Positions 18,390 to 27,878 of a stretch of DNA of 64,000 bases are shown one piece after another (position 1 is the first letter of the stretch; each line of letters begins with the position of its first letter). The notes under the pieces are model-generated. The model was not told the DNA's origin. It saw nothing but the letters and a program-made list of their open reading frames with translations, and made no database searches. The translations under genes were made by a program, and so were the position numbers. The DNA comes from Niallia alba (GTDB lineage Bacteria; Bacillota; Bacilli; Bacillales; Cytobacillaceae): contig NZ_JABBPK010000001.1 in the NCBI RefSeq assembly GCF_012933555.1, positions 4,132,001 to 4,196,000 of the forward strand, given 5' to 3'.

Positions 18390-18957
18390 CTATTATCACA
18401 CCTGAATTATTTTTTGTATGGATTATTGAAAAGTGAAGAAGTTACATATGAGTTTGAAAACATAAACGAATCACAGAAGAGTTATATGGAAGTGATTTGG
18501 TTTATGAATTTATCCTCTGGCAATAAGTTTAATTTTCCTAACCTATTCCTTCTACTTTTCCATATGATTCAAAAACCAAAATTCGACAACTTTCAACCGA
18601 CTTAAAGTGACAATCTGTAATTATTCACAGGCTGCCCCTTTGCTTACTTAAGCTATTATATCATCATAATACGTCAAATTAACGTAAAAAATTATTACAT
18701 TTTCTTTTCAAACATAACATAAAGTACTATTGTTTTCATCATATGCCAACAATTTCTATTAATATAGTACTACAAATCGATCTATTTCCCCTTTATTTTC
18801 GTTATTTTTTTCGATAAATAGTATTATATACCTAAATCCATTAATTTTTATTGACATTATTTACATATTAAAAACCGTCTTTTGTTAAGACACAAAAAAT
18901 TCACAAAATTCATTTCCTGTATACTACATTCTAAAAAAAGAAAATTCGACAAATTTA
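18390..18957. other. AT-rich intergenic region upstream of ftsE
   Basis: About 570 bp, very AT-rich. It must contain the ftsE promoter at its left end. No gene with a ribosome site, RNA gene or repeat was recognised. Confidence 0.6.
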
Positions 18958-19128
18958 TAATAAAAAGCTGTTTTCGTAAAGTTTGTTGCGATTACCCGCA
19001 GCCGGAATACACTTCGCTTTCCGTGGGGCTCGCGCTGAGCCTCCTCAGCTTTGCCTCCGGCTGCTCCATTTTTTCAACTAATTTTTTTTCGATTGAAAAA
19101 ACAACAATCCTTTAGAAAAACTCTCATG

Positions 19129-19399
19129 GCGGCGTTACCCGCCGCCACCGTCTATCATGAAAACTTGCTCCTATCCCATGATAGAAAGTCTAAACCACTT
19201 AACACCTGACCATAATTAATAGTACAATACGACCAGTCCGAAGACTGTTTGGTGGATCAATACAAGTTGATACCCCGTTAGAAAAACTGGTTGTGACAGT
19301 TTAAAAGAACCGTCTAATGTGTTTATAAACACGAATACAAAAATTTTGTATGATGACTTCTGTCGCTTGTATTGTATTAAAAATCTTTGAGGTGATTAT
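19129..19399 (+). ncRNA. candidate IS110 bridge RNA region
   Basis: The 270 bp between the left part of the element and the transposase have no ORF but several hairpins: TGGCGG/CCGCCA, CTATCATG/CATGATAG, CAGTC-CGAA-GACTG and ATCAA-TACAAG-TTGAT. In IS110-group elements the non-coding end upstream of the transposase encodes the bridge RNA that pairs with donor and target DNA. Position and structure fit; the guide loops were not resolved. Confidence 0.4.
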
Positions 19400-20629
19400 A
19401 TGGAAGCTATGATTGAACGGTGTGCAGGCCTAGATGTACACCAAGAAACAGTAGTTGCTTGTGTTTTATTTGGTTCATTAGATAAAAAACCAAATAAAGA
19501 GATTCAAACCTTTCCAACAACCACAAGTGGCCTTTTGGCACTTAGCGACTGGCTATCCTCACACAAAATAACGGATGCTGTAATGGAAAGTACCGGTGTA
19601 TATTGGAAGCCCGTTTGGAATGTTATAGAATGTGACTTCCAATTAATCCTCGCCAATGCCCAACATGTTAAAAATGTTCCCGGAAGGAAAACAGACGTAA
19701 AAGATGCGGAGTGGTTAGCTAAACTTTTGCGTTCTGGACTAATTGAAAAAAATTTTGTACCGCCCAAAGAAATTCGTGATTTGCGAGATTTAACCCGGTA
19801 TCGTAAAAAACTCATCCATACACGAACTTCTGAGCGCAATCGAATCCACAAAATTCTACAGGATGCAAATATTAAACTAACTTCTGTTTTATCTGACATT
19901 TTTGGTGTCACTGGTTGTCGCATTATTGAAGCCCTAATAAACGGCGAAAAAATAGGTGTGTTTGAACTTCAACAAATGGTTGATTCAAGAGTTAAGGCGA
20001 GCACAACAGATATTGCAGAAGCCCTTAACGGTGGAATACGTAAACATCATATTGATATGTTACGTTTCCATTGGGACCATATCAATCACATCGATGAAAC
20101 AATCGAAAAAGTAGTTGAACGCATAGACCAAGCGCTTATTCCTTATCAAGAGGAGTGCGAACTACTAGATACCATACCGGGTGTGGATAAAAATGCATCC
20201 GCAATCTTTATAGCTGAAATGGGTGTAGACATGTCAGTATTTAAAAGTTCTAAACATCTAGCCTCATGGGCTGGAGTGAGTCCAGGAAATTATGAGAGTG
20301 CCGGTAAAAAAAAAACAGGTAAAACTCAGTACGGAAACAAATCATTAAGAACCACCGCTGTTGAATGTTCCATGGCTACAGATAGACAGTATAATCGCAT
20401 ATCTGCACATAGAAAAAGAATTATGAAACGACAAGGAAAATCGAAAGCACGGATCGCTTCCGCTCATTTAATCCTAACAATTGCTTACAATATTTTAAAA
20501 ACAAGGCAACCATATCAGGAACTAGGCCCTGATTATGTTGATCTCGAACAAAGTAAAGAACAAAAAATGATTCAATACTTAAAAAGGAAAGGGTATCGTA
20601 TTGAACCCACTAATGAACAAATTGCTTAA
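19400..20629 (+). CDS. IS110-family transposase (DEDD recombinase)
   Basis: A 409-residue transposase. The N-terminal RuvC-like DEDD domain has CAGLDVHQETVVACV, MESTGVYWKP and KTDVKDAEWLAKLL. The C-terminal Transposase_20 domain has LLDTIPGVDKNASAIFIAEMG and WAGVSPGNYESAGKKK, with the candidate nucleophilic serine in that block. GAGGTGATTAT precedes the ATG. Full length and undisrupted, so it may be active. It is one of few plus-strand genes here. Confidence 0.95.
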   Translation: MEAMIERCAGLDVHQETVVACVLFGSLDKKPNKEIQTFPTTTSGLLALSDWLSSHKITDAVMESTGVYWKPVWNVIECDFQLILANAQHVKNVPGRKTDVKDAEWLAKLLRSGLIEKNFVPPKEIRDLRDLTRYRKKLIHTRTSERNRIHKILQDANIKLTSVLSDIFGVTGCRIIEALINGEKIGVFELQQMVDSRVKASTTDIAEALNGGIRKHHIDMLRFHWDHINHIDETIEKVVERIDQALIPYQEECELLDTIPGVDKNASAIFIAEMGVDMSVFKSSKHLASWAGVSPGNYESAGKKKTGKTQYGNKSLRTTAVECSMATDRQYNRISAHRKRIMKRQGKSKARIASAHLILTIAYNILKTRQPYQELGPDYVDLEQSKEQKMIQYLKRKGYRIEPTNEQIA

Positions 20630-20817
20630 TGAATAACAAAAGCACTATATTTAATCATTCCTAGCCTTTTAAAAAAGTTCAAATTTAGAAGGTTCAGCTT
20701 AGTGTTGCCTTTTACCTAAAGAGTTTTCATACAAACAGCCTAATAAAAAGAATATCTTCTTTAGTTCCGATTCCTTTTAAACCCAATGAATCATCCCTAA
20801 AAAAGATATTCTTAATA

Positions 20818-20960
20818 AAGTGAAACTTCCATCAGTGGGGGCTTTCCTTTATCCCCACTGATGGTTAGTTGAACCAATCGGACCTTTACGGACAGTTGAT
20901 CTTCCTCGTATTCTCCTATGCTTGAGGGGGAGTCTTACTGTCCGTTAAGAGTGGGATAAT
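20818..20960. repeat. double-hairpin repeat, copy 1
   Basis: A 143-bp sequence present again at 40363-40518 with high identity, and as a fragment at 14548-14570. It contains hairpin 1, CCATCAGTGGGG (20829-20840) with CCCCACTGATGG (20853-20864), and a longer stem ACGGACAGT (20888-20896) with ACTGTCCGT (20937-20945). It ends next to the YitT stop codon. It may be a mobile or structured RNA element. Confidence 0.7.
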
Positions 20961-20961
20961 C

Positions 20962-21780
20962 TTATTTAAAACCTCTCCCAAGAACCTCTGAGGCATCTGT
21001 TACAACAACAAATGCTGTTTCATCGATAGACTTCACTAATTGTTTTAGCTTTATAAATTGCGACTGATCTACGACACACATTAAGATTGGTCTTTCTGAA
21101 TCAGTATAGCCACCGTGTGCAGTTAATCTTGTTACACCACGGTCAATCTTATTTAAAATACCTTCCCTTACTTCTTCTTGTTTATCGGTAATAATCAAAG
21201 TCATTTTTGAACTTCCAAATCCTACTTGAACAAGATCGATTGTTTTACTCGTTACAAATAAAGCAATTAATGCATAAAGACCTTGTTCAATACTAAATAC
21301 GATAGAAGCAGTAATAACAATAATCCCATCAATTAATGCGACACATTTGCCTAACGAAATACCTGTAAATTTATTGATGATCTGAGCAGCTAGGTCTGTT
21401 CCACCAGTAGATGCTTTCCCTCTAAAAACAATTCCTATGCCAAGTCCAATCCCTATTCCACCATAAAGGGCAGCTAGTAATGGTTCATTTGTCCATGGCT
21501 CTAACCCTCTTGAAAGGTACACAACAAATGGTAAAAATACGGTACCCACTAACGTCTTCACTCCGAAGCTCTTTCCTAATAAAAGGACGCCTAAAATAAA
21601 TAATGGAATATTAAATGCCCATTGCACATAGGCTGGTTCCCACGCAAACATTGCCTTTGTAATCGTGCTAATACCACTTACTCCGCCAGAGGCAATATTG
21701 TTAGGTAATAAAAACAAATTAAATGATAAAGCGACAATTGCCGACCCTATTAGCACATAAACATACTCGCGCAATTTCAT
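20962..21780 (-). CDS. YitT-family membrane protein
   Basis: A 272-residue protein with about five to six membrane segments (residues 5-165) and a C-terminal soluble DUF2179 domain (about 195-265; LTAHGGYTDSERPILMCVV). B. subtilis has several paralogues (YitT, YvjA, YpjC and others) of unknown transport or signalling role. B. subtilis yvjA lies in the same chromosomal neighbourhood as ftsEX and prfB, so this may be its counterpart. No substrate can be named. Confidence 0.88.
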   Translation of the reverse strand: MKLREYVYVLIGSAIVALSFNLFLLPNNIASGGVSGISTITKAMFAWEPAYVQWAFNIPLFILGVLLLGKSFGVKTLVGTVFLPFVVYLSRGLEPWTNEPLLAALYGGIGIGLGIGIVFRGKASTGGTDLAAQIINKFTGISLGKCVALIDGIIVITASIVFSIEQGLYALIALFVTSKTIDLVQVGFGSSKMTLIITDKQEEVREGILNKIDRGVTRLTAHGGYTDSERPILMCVVDQSQFIKLKQLVKSIDETAFVVVTDASEVLGRGFK

Positions 21781-21940
21781 TCTTTTACACCTCTATTTTC
21801 TTGTCAATTTCTGTCACATTTTCAAAGCATTCTTATTCGACAATCTTTTTTATTATGTAAAAATTGTAAAGAGCATAATCAAAAATATGACATCCTTTTT
21901 ATAATCAGTGCAATTTATTTTAAAAAAAACAAACGAAAAA

Positions 21941-21966
21941 GAGGAATCGATTCTCATTCCTCTATT
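21941..21966 (-). terminator. terminator downstream of uppP
   Basis: AGAGGAAT/ATTCCTCT stem followed on the minus strand by TTTTTCGTTTG, about 145 nt after the uppP stop. A second hairpin (GACC..GCAAA with TTTGCG.GGTC) lies closer, at 22072-22100. Confidence 0.65.
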
Positions 21967-22108
21967 CATCATTCAATGAACTGATTCTTCCCAAGCAGAG
22001 AGTATATCATCTATTATTTGAAGTGTAAATGGTGGTAAATTAGCGTGGTAAAGCGATGAAATAAGAAGATTTGACCCCGCAAAAGTAGTTTGCGAGGTCT
22101 GTTAAAGA

Positions 22109-22909
22109 CTATAAAATAAAAATCCAAAAGAGGAAGGCAAGTCCGAATCGATAATAAGCAAAAGGAGCCAACTTGATTTTGTTGATTAGCTGCAAGAAAA
22201 ACTTAATAGCTAATAATGCAACAATAAAAGCAGTGAAAAAACCAGTCAGGAAAAGAGGAAGGTCTTGTGGAGTTAAATAGTTCCAGCTTTCGAACAAATC
22301 CTTACCAGTCGCAGCTGCCATGATCGGAATTGCCATAATAAAAGTAAATTCCGATGCTGTTTTGTGGCTCATTCCAGCGAGCAAACCACCAGATAAAGTT
22401 GCCCCAGAACGGGAAAAGCCAGGTACCAATGCAAAGCACTGAAACATTCCAACTGCAAATGCTTGTCGATAAGTAACTTGATCTAAGGTTTCTGCTGTAG
22501 GCTTGTGCGGTTTCCATTTCTCTGCTGCCAGCATCAATAAACCCCCGATAATAAGCGTAATTACAACCGTTCCTGATCGAAAAAGTACTTCCTTAATAAA
22601 ATCATAAAATAGGACGCCTCCTATCCCAAAGGGAATAATTCCAATGGCAATATGAAAAATGCTTAATGTCCCAACCTCTTCCCCCTTCTGCCACTTTTTT
22701 ATTCCTAGAATACTTAAAATTCGTCTCCAAAAAACAAAGACTACCGCAAGAATACTTCCTAATTGGATAATAATTTCAAACGTTTTGGCTTTCTCCCCTG
22801 TGAATTCTAATAAATGCGCAACTAAAATGAGATGGCCAGTTGATGAAACTGGAGCAAACTCAGTTAATCCTTCTACTATTCCTAATATAATAGCAATGAT
22901 AATCTCCAT
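22109..22909 (-). CDS. uppP: undecaprenyl-diphosphate phosphatase
   Basis: A 266-residue integral membrane enzyme of the BacA family. It dephosphorylates undecaprenyl diphosphate to recycle the lipid carrier for wall synthesis and confers some bacitracin resistance. Motifs are [15 protein letters not shown] near the N-terminus and [13 protein letters not shown] near residue 165. Usual length, about eight membrane segments. Its neighbourhood with polyprenyl-phosphate glycosyltransferase genes fits a role in carrier supply. Confidence 0.95.
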   Translation of the reverse strand: MEIIIAIILGIVEGLTEFAPVSSTGHLILVAHLLEFTGEKAKTFEIIIQLGSILAVVFVFWRRILSILGIKKWQKGEEVGTLSIFHIAIGIIPFGIGGVLFYDFIKEVLFRSGTVVITLIIGGLLMLAAEKWKPHKPTAETLDQVTYRQAFAVGMFQCFALVPGFSRSGATLSGGLLAGMSHKTASEFTFIMAIPIMAAATGKDLFESWNYLTPQDLPLFLTGFFTAFIVALLAIKFFLQLINKIKLAPFAYYRFGLAFLFWIFIL

Positions 22910-23019
22910 GAAGTTCCTCCTCTTAGAAAGATGGGCGTGCTTTACAGAAAAATACTCAACAAAAATTAACGCATGTCCATTTAAATATATTTTTTAACGC
23001 CTTAATCTAGAATCGAAAA

Positions 23020-23048
23020 ATAAAAAAAGAGCCAAGTCAGGCTCTTTT
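23020..23048 (-). terminator. terminator of the GT2-GtrA-DUF6044 operon
   Basis: AAAAGAGCC/GGCTCTTTT stem flanked by A- and T-runs immediately next to the stop of the 561-residue membrane protein gene. Confidence 0.8.
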
Positions 23049-23049
23049 T

Positions 23050-24735
23050 TCACATGGCTTTATATAAATAAATATGCCAATTGCTTTCTTTCGATTCAAA
23101 ATCCTTCATAAATTCAAGATTTGTTTCTTCTGCATTATTGATTGGGAGTGCAGATAGAATATATTGTCCCCCCATCTCTTTCAATGCTTCTACATTTAAC
23201 TGTAAATGGTTAATCTCTTTATCGGATTGCTTAGAATATTGATAGTACTTGCCCAATTCATCGACAAAAATATAACATCTACCGCCCCAGTCGTCGTAAT
23301 AGTTTCTTAACGCTTTATTTTTGTTAAGCTCTGGCTCGATTATTTTTCTAAATTGAAGCTTATATGTTAATGGATAAATATTGCTATAGGAATCCAGTGT
23401 ATACATCCCATTATACTGTGCTACATTTGGATGGATGCCGATACTTACTACTCTATATTGATCCAGCGGCTTTCCGATAAATTCCTTAATGTCTGCAAAT
23501 TGCTCTTCAGCAAAGTATTCTTTATAGCTTGGTTGATTTTTATACATGATCTGTTCATTTGTCGGCACTAAAATTAGTAACTGACCGATTATCAGCACAG
23601 AGACAAGCTTACGACCGAAATGGCCATTCTTCCAGATCATTTTCAAAGTAAGCGCAAATAAAGTATAGATAATCATCGGTCGCAAATAATGAAATCTAGC
23701 AAAATTAAAGCTTGTTAAAATACCAAACTTCTCTTTTAATGGCTGCCATCCTTCAAAAAACCAAAAGGCATACCATGTCGAGAGGACGATATTCAATAAA
23801 TGAAGACCTACATATAATTTATTTTCCTTCCACGTTTTTTTCAAAAGAACGATGATAAGACCATGTAAAGTTAATGGTAAAATAATAAATTGATGAATAG
23901 TTCGATCTTGATTATGACTGATCACATAATTTTTCACGACAAGCTTCAAGGTTTGCACAAAATTTAGCTTCGATTGATAGAATACATCTCTGTTTGTTAA
24001 TTCATCCGATAGTGGTGCAATCATGGAAAAAACAAGACGATAATCGATTGCTAAATAAATAAAAATCATATAGATAATGGCGATAAAGAATGCCCAATTT
24101 CCTTTTCTGTTCTTGATACAGTCGTATAGCCAAAACATTCCCATCGCTGCAAGGAAATAGAAAAAGCCAATAACAAAGGTTGAAAAGAAGGGAATGATCG
24201 TTAAAACAGCTGCATCCTTCCAGTTTCTTTCTCCCTTTTTAATATTCATCATACTCCATAAGGCAAGGGGCATTCCAAGAATGCTGAGCATTCCTGACGG
24301 CCAATACGGTGTTAAGCTAAAGGCTAGCGCAACGCCAATTGTAATCAGATAAGCATTTTTATGCTCCTCTTTCATCACATATTTTTTCAATAATAAATAC
24401 ATCCCTAAAAATGCAACAAAGTGAGTAATTGCTTGACTAAGTCCATATGCAATGACAGGAGGGAATAGTTGAAATAGGAAGACCATCGCATAATACTCGG
24501 AATAATAAGTGTCTCTCGAAAATTCCCCATTCATAATTTGTTCCACTGGTGTATGTAACGGAGAGAAGGCAATTCCGTTATCTTTCATTACTTCATACCA
24601 TCCCAAGTTAGAATCTAGATTGTCATGTACTCGCATATGAGCATCTTCATTTAGCACAAAATAAGGCAGTACCCACAGTAAAACAATTACAATTGCTATA
24701 TAAAAAAACGTTCTTTCTCTCTTTAAATAATTCAT
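23050..24735 (-). CDS. polytopic membrane protein, YkoS-like (DUF6044)
   Basis: A 561-residue membrane protein with about ten to twelve hydrophobic segments in residues 10-400 and an extracellular C-terminal part. It resembles B. subtilis YkoS, and the overall form recalls GT-C glycosyltransferases (an acidic loop DAHMRVHDNLDSNLGWYEV follows the first segment). Its ATG overlaps the GtrA stop by 4 nt. With the upstream GT2 and GtrA genes it would form a three-part system: the GT2 charges a polyprenyl phosphate, GtrA flips it, and this protein transfers the sugar to a surface polymer. The acceptor (teichoic acid or other) is not known from the sequence. Confidence 0.75.
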   Translation of the reverse strand: MNYLKRERTFFYIAIVIVLLWVLPYFVLNEDAHMRVHDNLDSNLGWYEVMKDNGIAFSPLHTPVEQIMNGEFSRDTYYSEYYAMVFLFQLFPPVIAYGLSQAITHFVAFLGMYLLLKKYVMKEEHKNAYLITIGVALAFSLTPYWPSGMLSILGMPLALWSMMNIKKGERNWKDAAVLTIIPFFSTFVIGFFYFLAAMGMFWLYDCIKNRKGNWAFFIAIIYMIFIYLAIDYRLVFSMIAPLSDELTNRDVFYQSKLNFVQTLKLVVKNYVISHNQDRTIHQFIILPLTLHGLIIVLLKKTWKENKLYVGLHLLNIVLSTWYAFWFFEGWQPLKEKFGILTSFNFARFHYLRPMIIYTLFALTLKMIWKNGHFGRKLVSVLIIGQLLILVPTNEQIMYKNQPSYKEYFAEEQFADIKEFIGKPLDQYRVVSIGIHPNVAQYNGMYTLDSYSNIYPLTYKLQFRKIIEPELNKNKALRNYYDDWGGRCYIFVDELGKYYQYSKQSDKEINHLQLNVEALKEMGGQYILSALPINNAEETNLEFMKDFESKESNWHIYLYKAM

Positions 24736-25160
24736 TTGACGCTCCTAGCATTTTCTTGATAGCGTTTCGGAAAAACAAAATATTTCTGCCCTGCATAATT
24801 TAATAATGTATAGAAGCCACTTCCAAATAGAACGGCAATTTCATCTGTATAGAAAGATAAAAAGGCCATTTCACTCAGCAGCATTTCCACAATTACCAAG
24901 CCTGCTTTATAAGCAAGAAAATAAGAGGCTAAAATGACTGCGATGAAGCGTAGTCCACTACTTCCTAAATCCGCATTGCTTTTGAATGTAAATCGTTTAT
25001 TTAGAAAATAACTTACACATGCTCCTACTGCATTTCCTATAAACGTTGCAGTCCAATAATGGAAATGCAGTATGTTCAAGCATAAATAAATGATAGATAA
25101 ACCAATAAAAGTATTCATAAGACCAACTATTAAGAATATAAGAAACGATTTATCCTTCAT
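24732..25160 (-). CDS. GtrA-family membrane protein
   Basis: A 142-residue protein with four membrane segments. GtrA proteins are thought to move polyprenyl-phosphate-linked monosaccharides across the membrane. The motif GNAVGACVSYFLNKRFTF between segments 2 and 3 is typical. Overlaps of 4 nt with both neighbours show a tightly coupled operon. Confidence 0.92.
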   Translation of the reverse strand: MKDKSFLIFLIVGLMNTFIGLSIIYLCLNILHFHYWTATFIGNAVGACVSYFLNKRFTFKSNADLGSSGLRFIAVILASYFLAYKAGLVIVEMLLSEMAFLSFYTDEIAVLFGSGFYTLLNYAGQKYFVFPKRYQENARSVK

Positions 25161-26140
25161 CTAGAATGCACCTTTGATTTATTTCCTACTTTCTTGCATA
25201 AATTACTTTCAATAATATAACGTGGTCGCTGCTTAACCTCCTCATAAATTTTTCCGATATACTCTCCGATTAAACCGATACTCATAAGCATTAATCCACC
25301 AAGTAGCCAAACAGAAATCATCAAAGATGTCCATCCAGATTCTGTATGCCCCATAAAGTTCTGAACTAACGCATAGATACCAGCAAATACACTAATCACC
25401 GAAAATAAGAAACCTAACATCGTAATAAGACGGATTGGTTTTACACTAAAAGAAGTGATTCCATCTAAAGCAAAAGCAATCATTTTACGGAAAGGATATT
25501 TTGATTCCCCTGCTGCTCTAGCCTTTCGTTCATAATAAACTTTTGTAGATTTGAAGCCTAATAGAGGGACAACACCTCTTAAAAACATGTTTGATTCTTT
25601 AAACCGAAGCATTTCCTCGATTGCTCTTTTACTTAATAATCGATAGTCAGCATGATTATAAACAAGTGACAAGCCCATTTTCTCCATTAATCGATAAAAG
25701 CCTTGGGCCGTATTTCTTTTGAAAAAAGTATCTGTATCCCGTTTGCTTCTTACTCCATAGACGATTTCATTGCCTTGTAAATACTGAATAATGAATTCTC
25801 TTATTACGCCTGTATCATCTTGAAGGTCAGCATCGATACTTATCACACAATCTGAAAATTTGACTGCCTCTTCCAATCCAGCTAATAATGCACGCTGATG
25901 GCCAAAATTTCTCGATAGTTTCATTCCACTTACTAACGGATCAAACAAAGTCGCATTTTCGATTTTCTCCCATGTAGAATCTTTACTGCCATCATCAATA
26001 AACAGTAATTGACTTTGCTCACTGATTAAATTTTCTCCCATTAAATCGCACAAAACGGTTCGTAAATTTTCCATTGTCTGATCAAAAACTTCTTCCTCAT
26101 TAAAACAAGGTACAGCAATGGTTAATATTGTTTTTTGCAT
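25157..26140 (-). CDS. GT2 glycosyltransferase, polyprenyl-phosphate type (YkoT/CsbB-like)
   Basis: A 327-residue family 2 glycosyltransferase. The catalytic domain (residues 5-230) shows AVPCFNEEEV, DDGSKDSTW, SIDADLQDD and the RSKRDTDTF loop; two C-terminal membrane segments (about 235-310) anchor it. It should transfer a sugar from a nucleotide donor to undecaprenyl phosphate on the cytoplasmic face. The ATG at 26140 with AGAGGT upstream gives MQKTILTIAVPCFN; an ATG eight codons earlier overlaps this ribosome site. B. subtilis YkoT and CsbB are relatives. Confidence 0.92.
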   Translation of the reverse strand: MQKTILTIAVPCFNEEEVFDQTMENLRTVLCDLMGENLISEQSQLLFIDDGSKDSTWEKIENATLFDPLVSGMKLSRNFGHQRALLAGLEEAVKFSDCVISIDADLQDDTGVIREFIIQYLQGNEIVYGVRSKRDTDTFFKRNTAQGFYRLMEKMGLSLVYNHADYRLLSKRAIEEMLRFKESNMFLRGVVPLLGFKSTKVYYERKARAAGESKYPFRKMIAFALDGITSFSVKPIRLITMLGFLFSVISVFAGIYALVQNFMGHTESGWTSLMISVWLLGGLMLMSIGLIGEYIGKIYEEVKQRPRYIIESNLCKKVGNKSKVHSR

Positions 26141-26324
26141 TTGTAATACCTCTTTTCTTTCCACTTTTTCCTATAATGAAATATCTTTTTATTAAATACC
26201 CCACTTAAGTAAGACGGTGAAACGGTGAAATAGTTTCATTAATTGCAAAATATTATGTAAAAAAAACTGTAAAAGAATAGTAAACAGAAAGTGAAAACGG
26301 ATACTTTCATTAATAGTGCTATAT

Positions 26325-26382
26325 AAAAAAGCCAAATTCGCCTGGATTAGCAATCACTAATCCATTCCGAATTTGGCTCTGT
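26325..26382 (-). terminator. terminator of prfB
   Basis: Long stem AGCCAAATTCG...GGATTAG with CTAATCC...CGAATTTGGCT followed by TTTTTT on the minus strand, starting just after the prfB stop. Confidence 0.85.
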
Positions 26383-26385
26383 TTA

Positions 26386-27490
26386 TTAAGAATTAATTTT
26401 GGAACGAAGATAAGCATTAATAAAGATATCAAGGTCACCATCCATGACAGATTGTGTATTCCCAACTTCTGTATTCGTGCGGTGATCTTTAACCATGGAA
26501 TATGGATGGAAAACATAAGAACGGATTTGACTTCCCCAACCAATTTCCTTTTGTTCTCCACGGATTTCCGCAAGCTTTTCTTCTTGTTCTTCGATTTTAC
26601 GTTGATATAATTTTGCTTTCAACATTTTCATTGCGGTTTCTCTGTTTTTAATTTGCGAACGCTCTGTCTGGCAGGAAACAACAACGCCTGTTGGAATATG
26701 CGTAATACGAACAGCAGAATCGGTTGTATTAATATGCTGACCACCCGCTCCACTAGCACGATACGTATCAATTTTTAAATCTTCTGTACGAACCTCGATT
26801 TCAATTTCATCGTTAAACTCAGGCATTACATCACAGGATACGAAACTTGTGTGTCTGCGGCCAGACGAGTCAAATGGTGAAATACGCACTAAGCGATGAA
26901 CCCCTTTTTCCGCTTTTAAGTATCCATATGCGTTATGTCCTTTAATCGCTAACGTTACACTCTTAATACCAGCTTCGTCTCCTGGTAAATAGTCCAAGGT
27001 CTCCACTTTGAACCCTTTTTTCTCTGCGTATCTTGTATACATGCGCAGAAGCATGCTGCCCCAGTCTTGAGACTCTGTACCACCCGCACCTGGGTGCAGT
27101 TCCAAGATGGCATTATTTTTATCATACGGTCCACTTAATAATAAATTTAATTCGAACTGGCTTAAACGATCAACTAATTCCGTAAGCTCCTCTTCCAACT
27201 CCGCACGAAGCTCAGCATCGTCCTCTTCCTTCACCAATTCGTAAGTTAATTCAAGGTTCTCAAATGTTTCTACTAATTGGTAGAATTCATGAACCTGGTC
27301 CTTTAATGCATTGCTTTCTGAAATTACTGCTTGAGCTGCTTGCTGATCATTCCAGAAGTCAGGATGAAGCATTTCATCTTCTAACCCAGCAATACGCGCC
27401 TCTTTGTTCTCTAAGTCAAAGAGACCCCCTAAAGTTTTCTAGTGTTACATTTATCTTTTCTAACTCATTGCGAATATCTGCTAATTCCAT
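26386..27490 (-). CDS. prfB: peptide chain release factor 2 with programmed +1 frameshift
   Basis: RF2 ends translation at UGA and UAA. The gene starts at ATG 27490 (AAGGGTGA upstream) and encodes 24 residues up to an in-frame TGA at 27418-27416. At CTT-TGA-C, preceded by the internal Shine-Dalgarno-like AGGGGG, the ribosome slips one base and continues at GAC (27417) in the long frame to 26386. The product is 367 residues, close to the 366 of B. subtilis. The peptidyl-hydrolysis motif GGQ is in [13 protein letters not shown], and the stop-reading SPF is in [10 protein letters not shown]. When RF2 is scarce, slipping increases, so the protein controls its own level. Upstream lies secA, as in B. 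subtilis. Confidence 0.97.
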
Positions 27491-27629
27491 TAATGTCACC
27501 CTTTATATAAATTATAGTTCTAAGTAGTTTACTACTTCCTTTATGTATTATATGGCTTTTTGAAAAAAAATGCATGTTTTCCTGTTAATTTAATAGTGAA
27601 GCGGGAAATTGATCGTGCGTTTTGCGGGC

Positions 27630-27795
27630 TTTCTTGCGATTTTCACACCTTTACTTGCGACTTCTCCACCCTTATTTGCGATTTTCGCACTTTTACTTGC
27701 GACTTTCGCACCCTTACTTGCGACTTCTCCACCTTTACTTGCGACTTCCTCACCTTTACTTGCGACTTTCCCTCTTTTACTTGCATTCCAATCCA
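27630..27795. repeat. 21-bp minisatellite, locus 1
   Basis: About eight imperfect tandem copies of a 20-21-bp unit, core TTTACTTGCGACTTCTCCACC, alternating with variants ending TTTCGCACC. Because the unit is 7 codons long, several frames stay open and give spurious heptad-like peptides. The same unit recurs at 61550-61770. It lies between the secA terminator and prfB. Confidence 0.9.
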
Positions 27796-27821
27796 ATCTC
27801 CCGGCCCCCAACCCCCATCCA

Positions 27822-27866
27822 AATAAAAAAAGTCTACCGTTTTCCAAAAGGAAAAGGTAGACCCTT
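27822..27866 (-). terminator. terminator of secA
   Basis: GTCTACC...GGTAGAC stem (27832-27838 with 27856-27862), followed by a T-run on the minus strand, 17 nt after the secA stop. Confidence 0.85.
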
Positions 27867-27878
27867 CACTACTATATA

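Larger units (their letters stand above)
18966..20740. mobile_element. small inverted-repeat element (copy B) interrupted by an IS110-family element
   Basis: The left part (18966-19124) is the GC-rich repeat with the same flanks as the complete copy at 41282-41453: AGCTGTTTTCGTAAAG at the left edge, GCAGCCGGAATACAC inside, and CAACAATCCTTTAGAAAA. The matching outer right end (CAAACAGCC, ending at 20740) lies beyond the IS110 transposase. The whole is bracketed by the direct repeat TAATAAAA (18958-18965 and 20741-20748; ten identical bases TAATAAAAAG). The simplest reading is that an IS110 element jumped into an older small element. The exact IS110 borders cannot be set because the family lacks terminal repeats. 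Confidence 0.6.

Noticed and set aside
18882-19115. 77-codon frame before the IS110 transposase
   Set aside because: It spans the GC-rich repeat and the edge of the mobile element; no ribosome site and no similarity to a known protein.
26292-26305. cre-like TGAAAACGGATACT upstream of the GT2 gene
   Set aside because: It misses the last consensus base and the operon has no evident link to carbon catabolite control.
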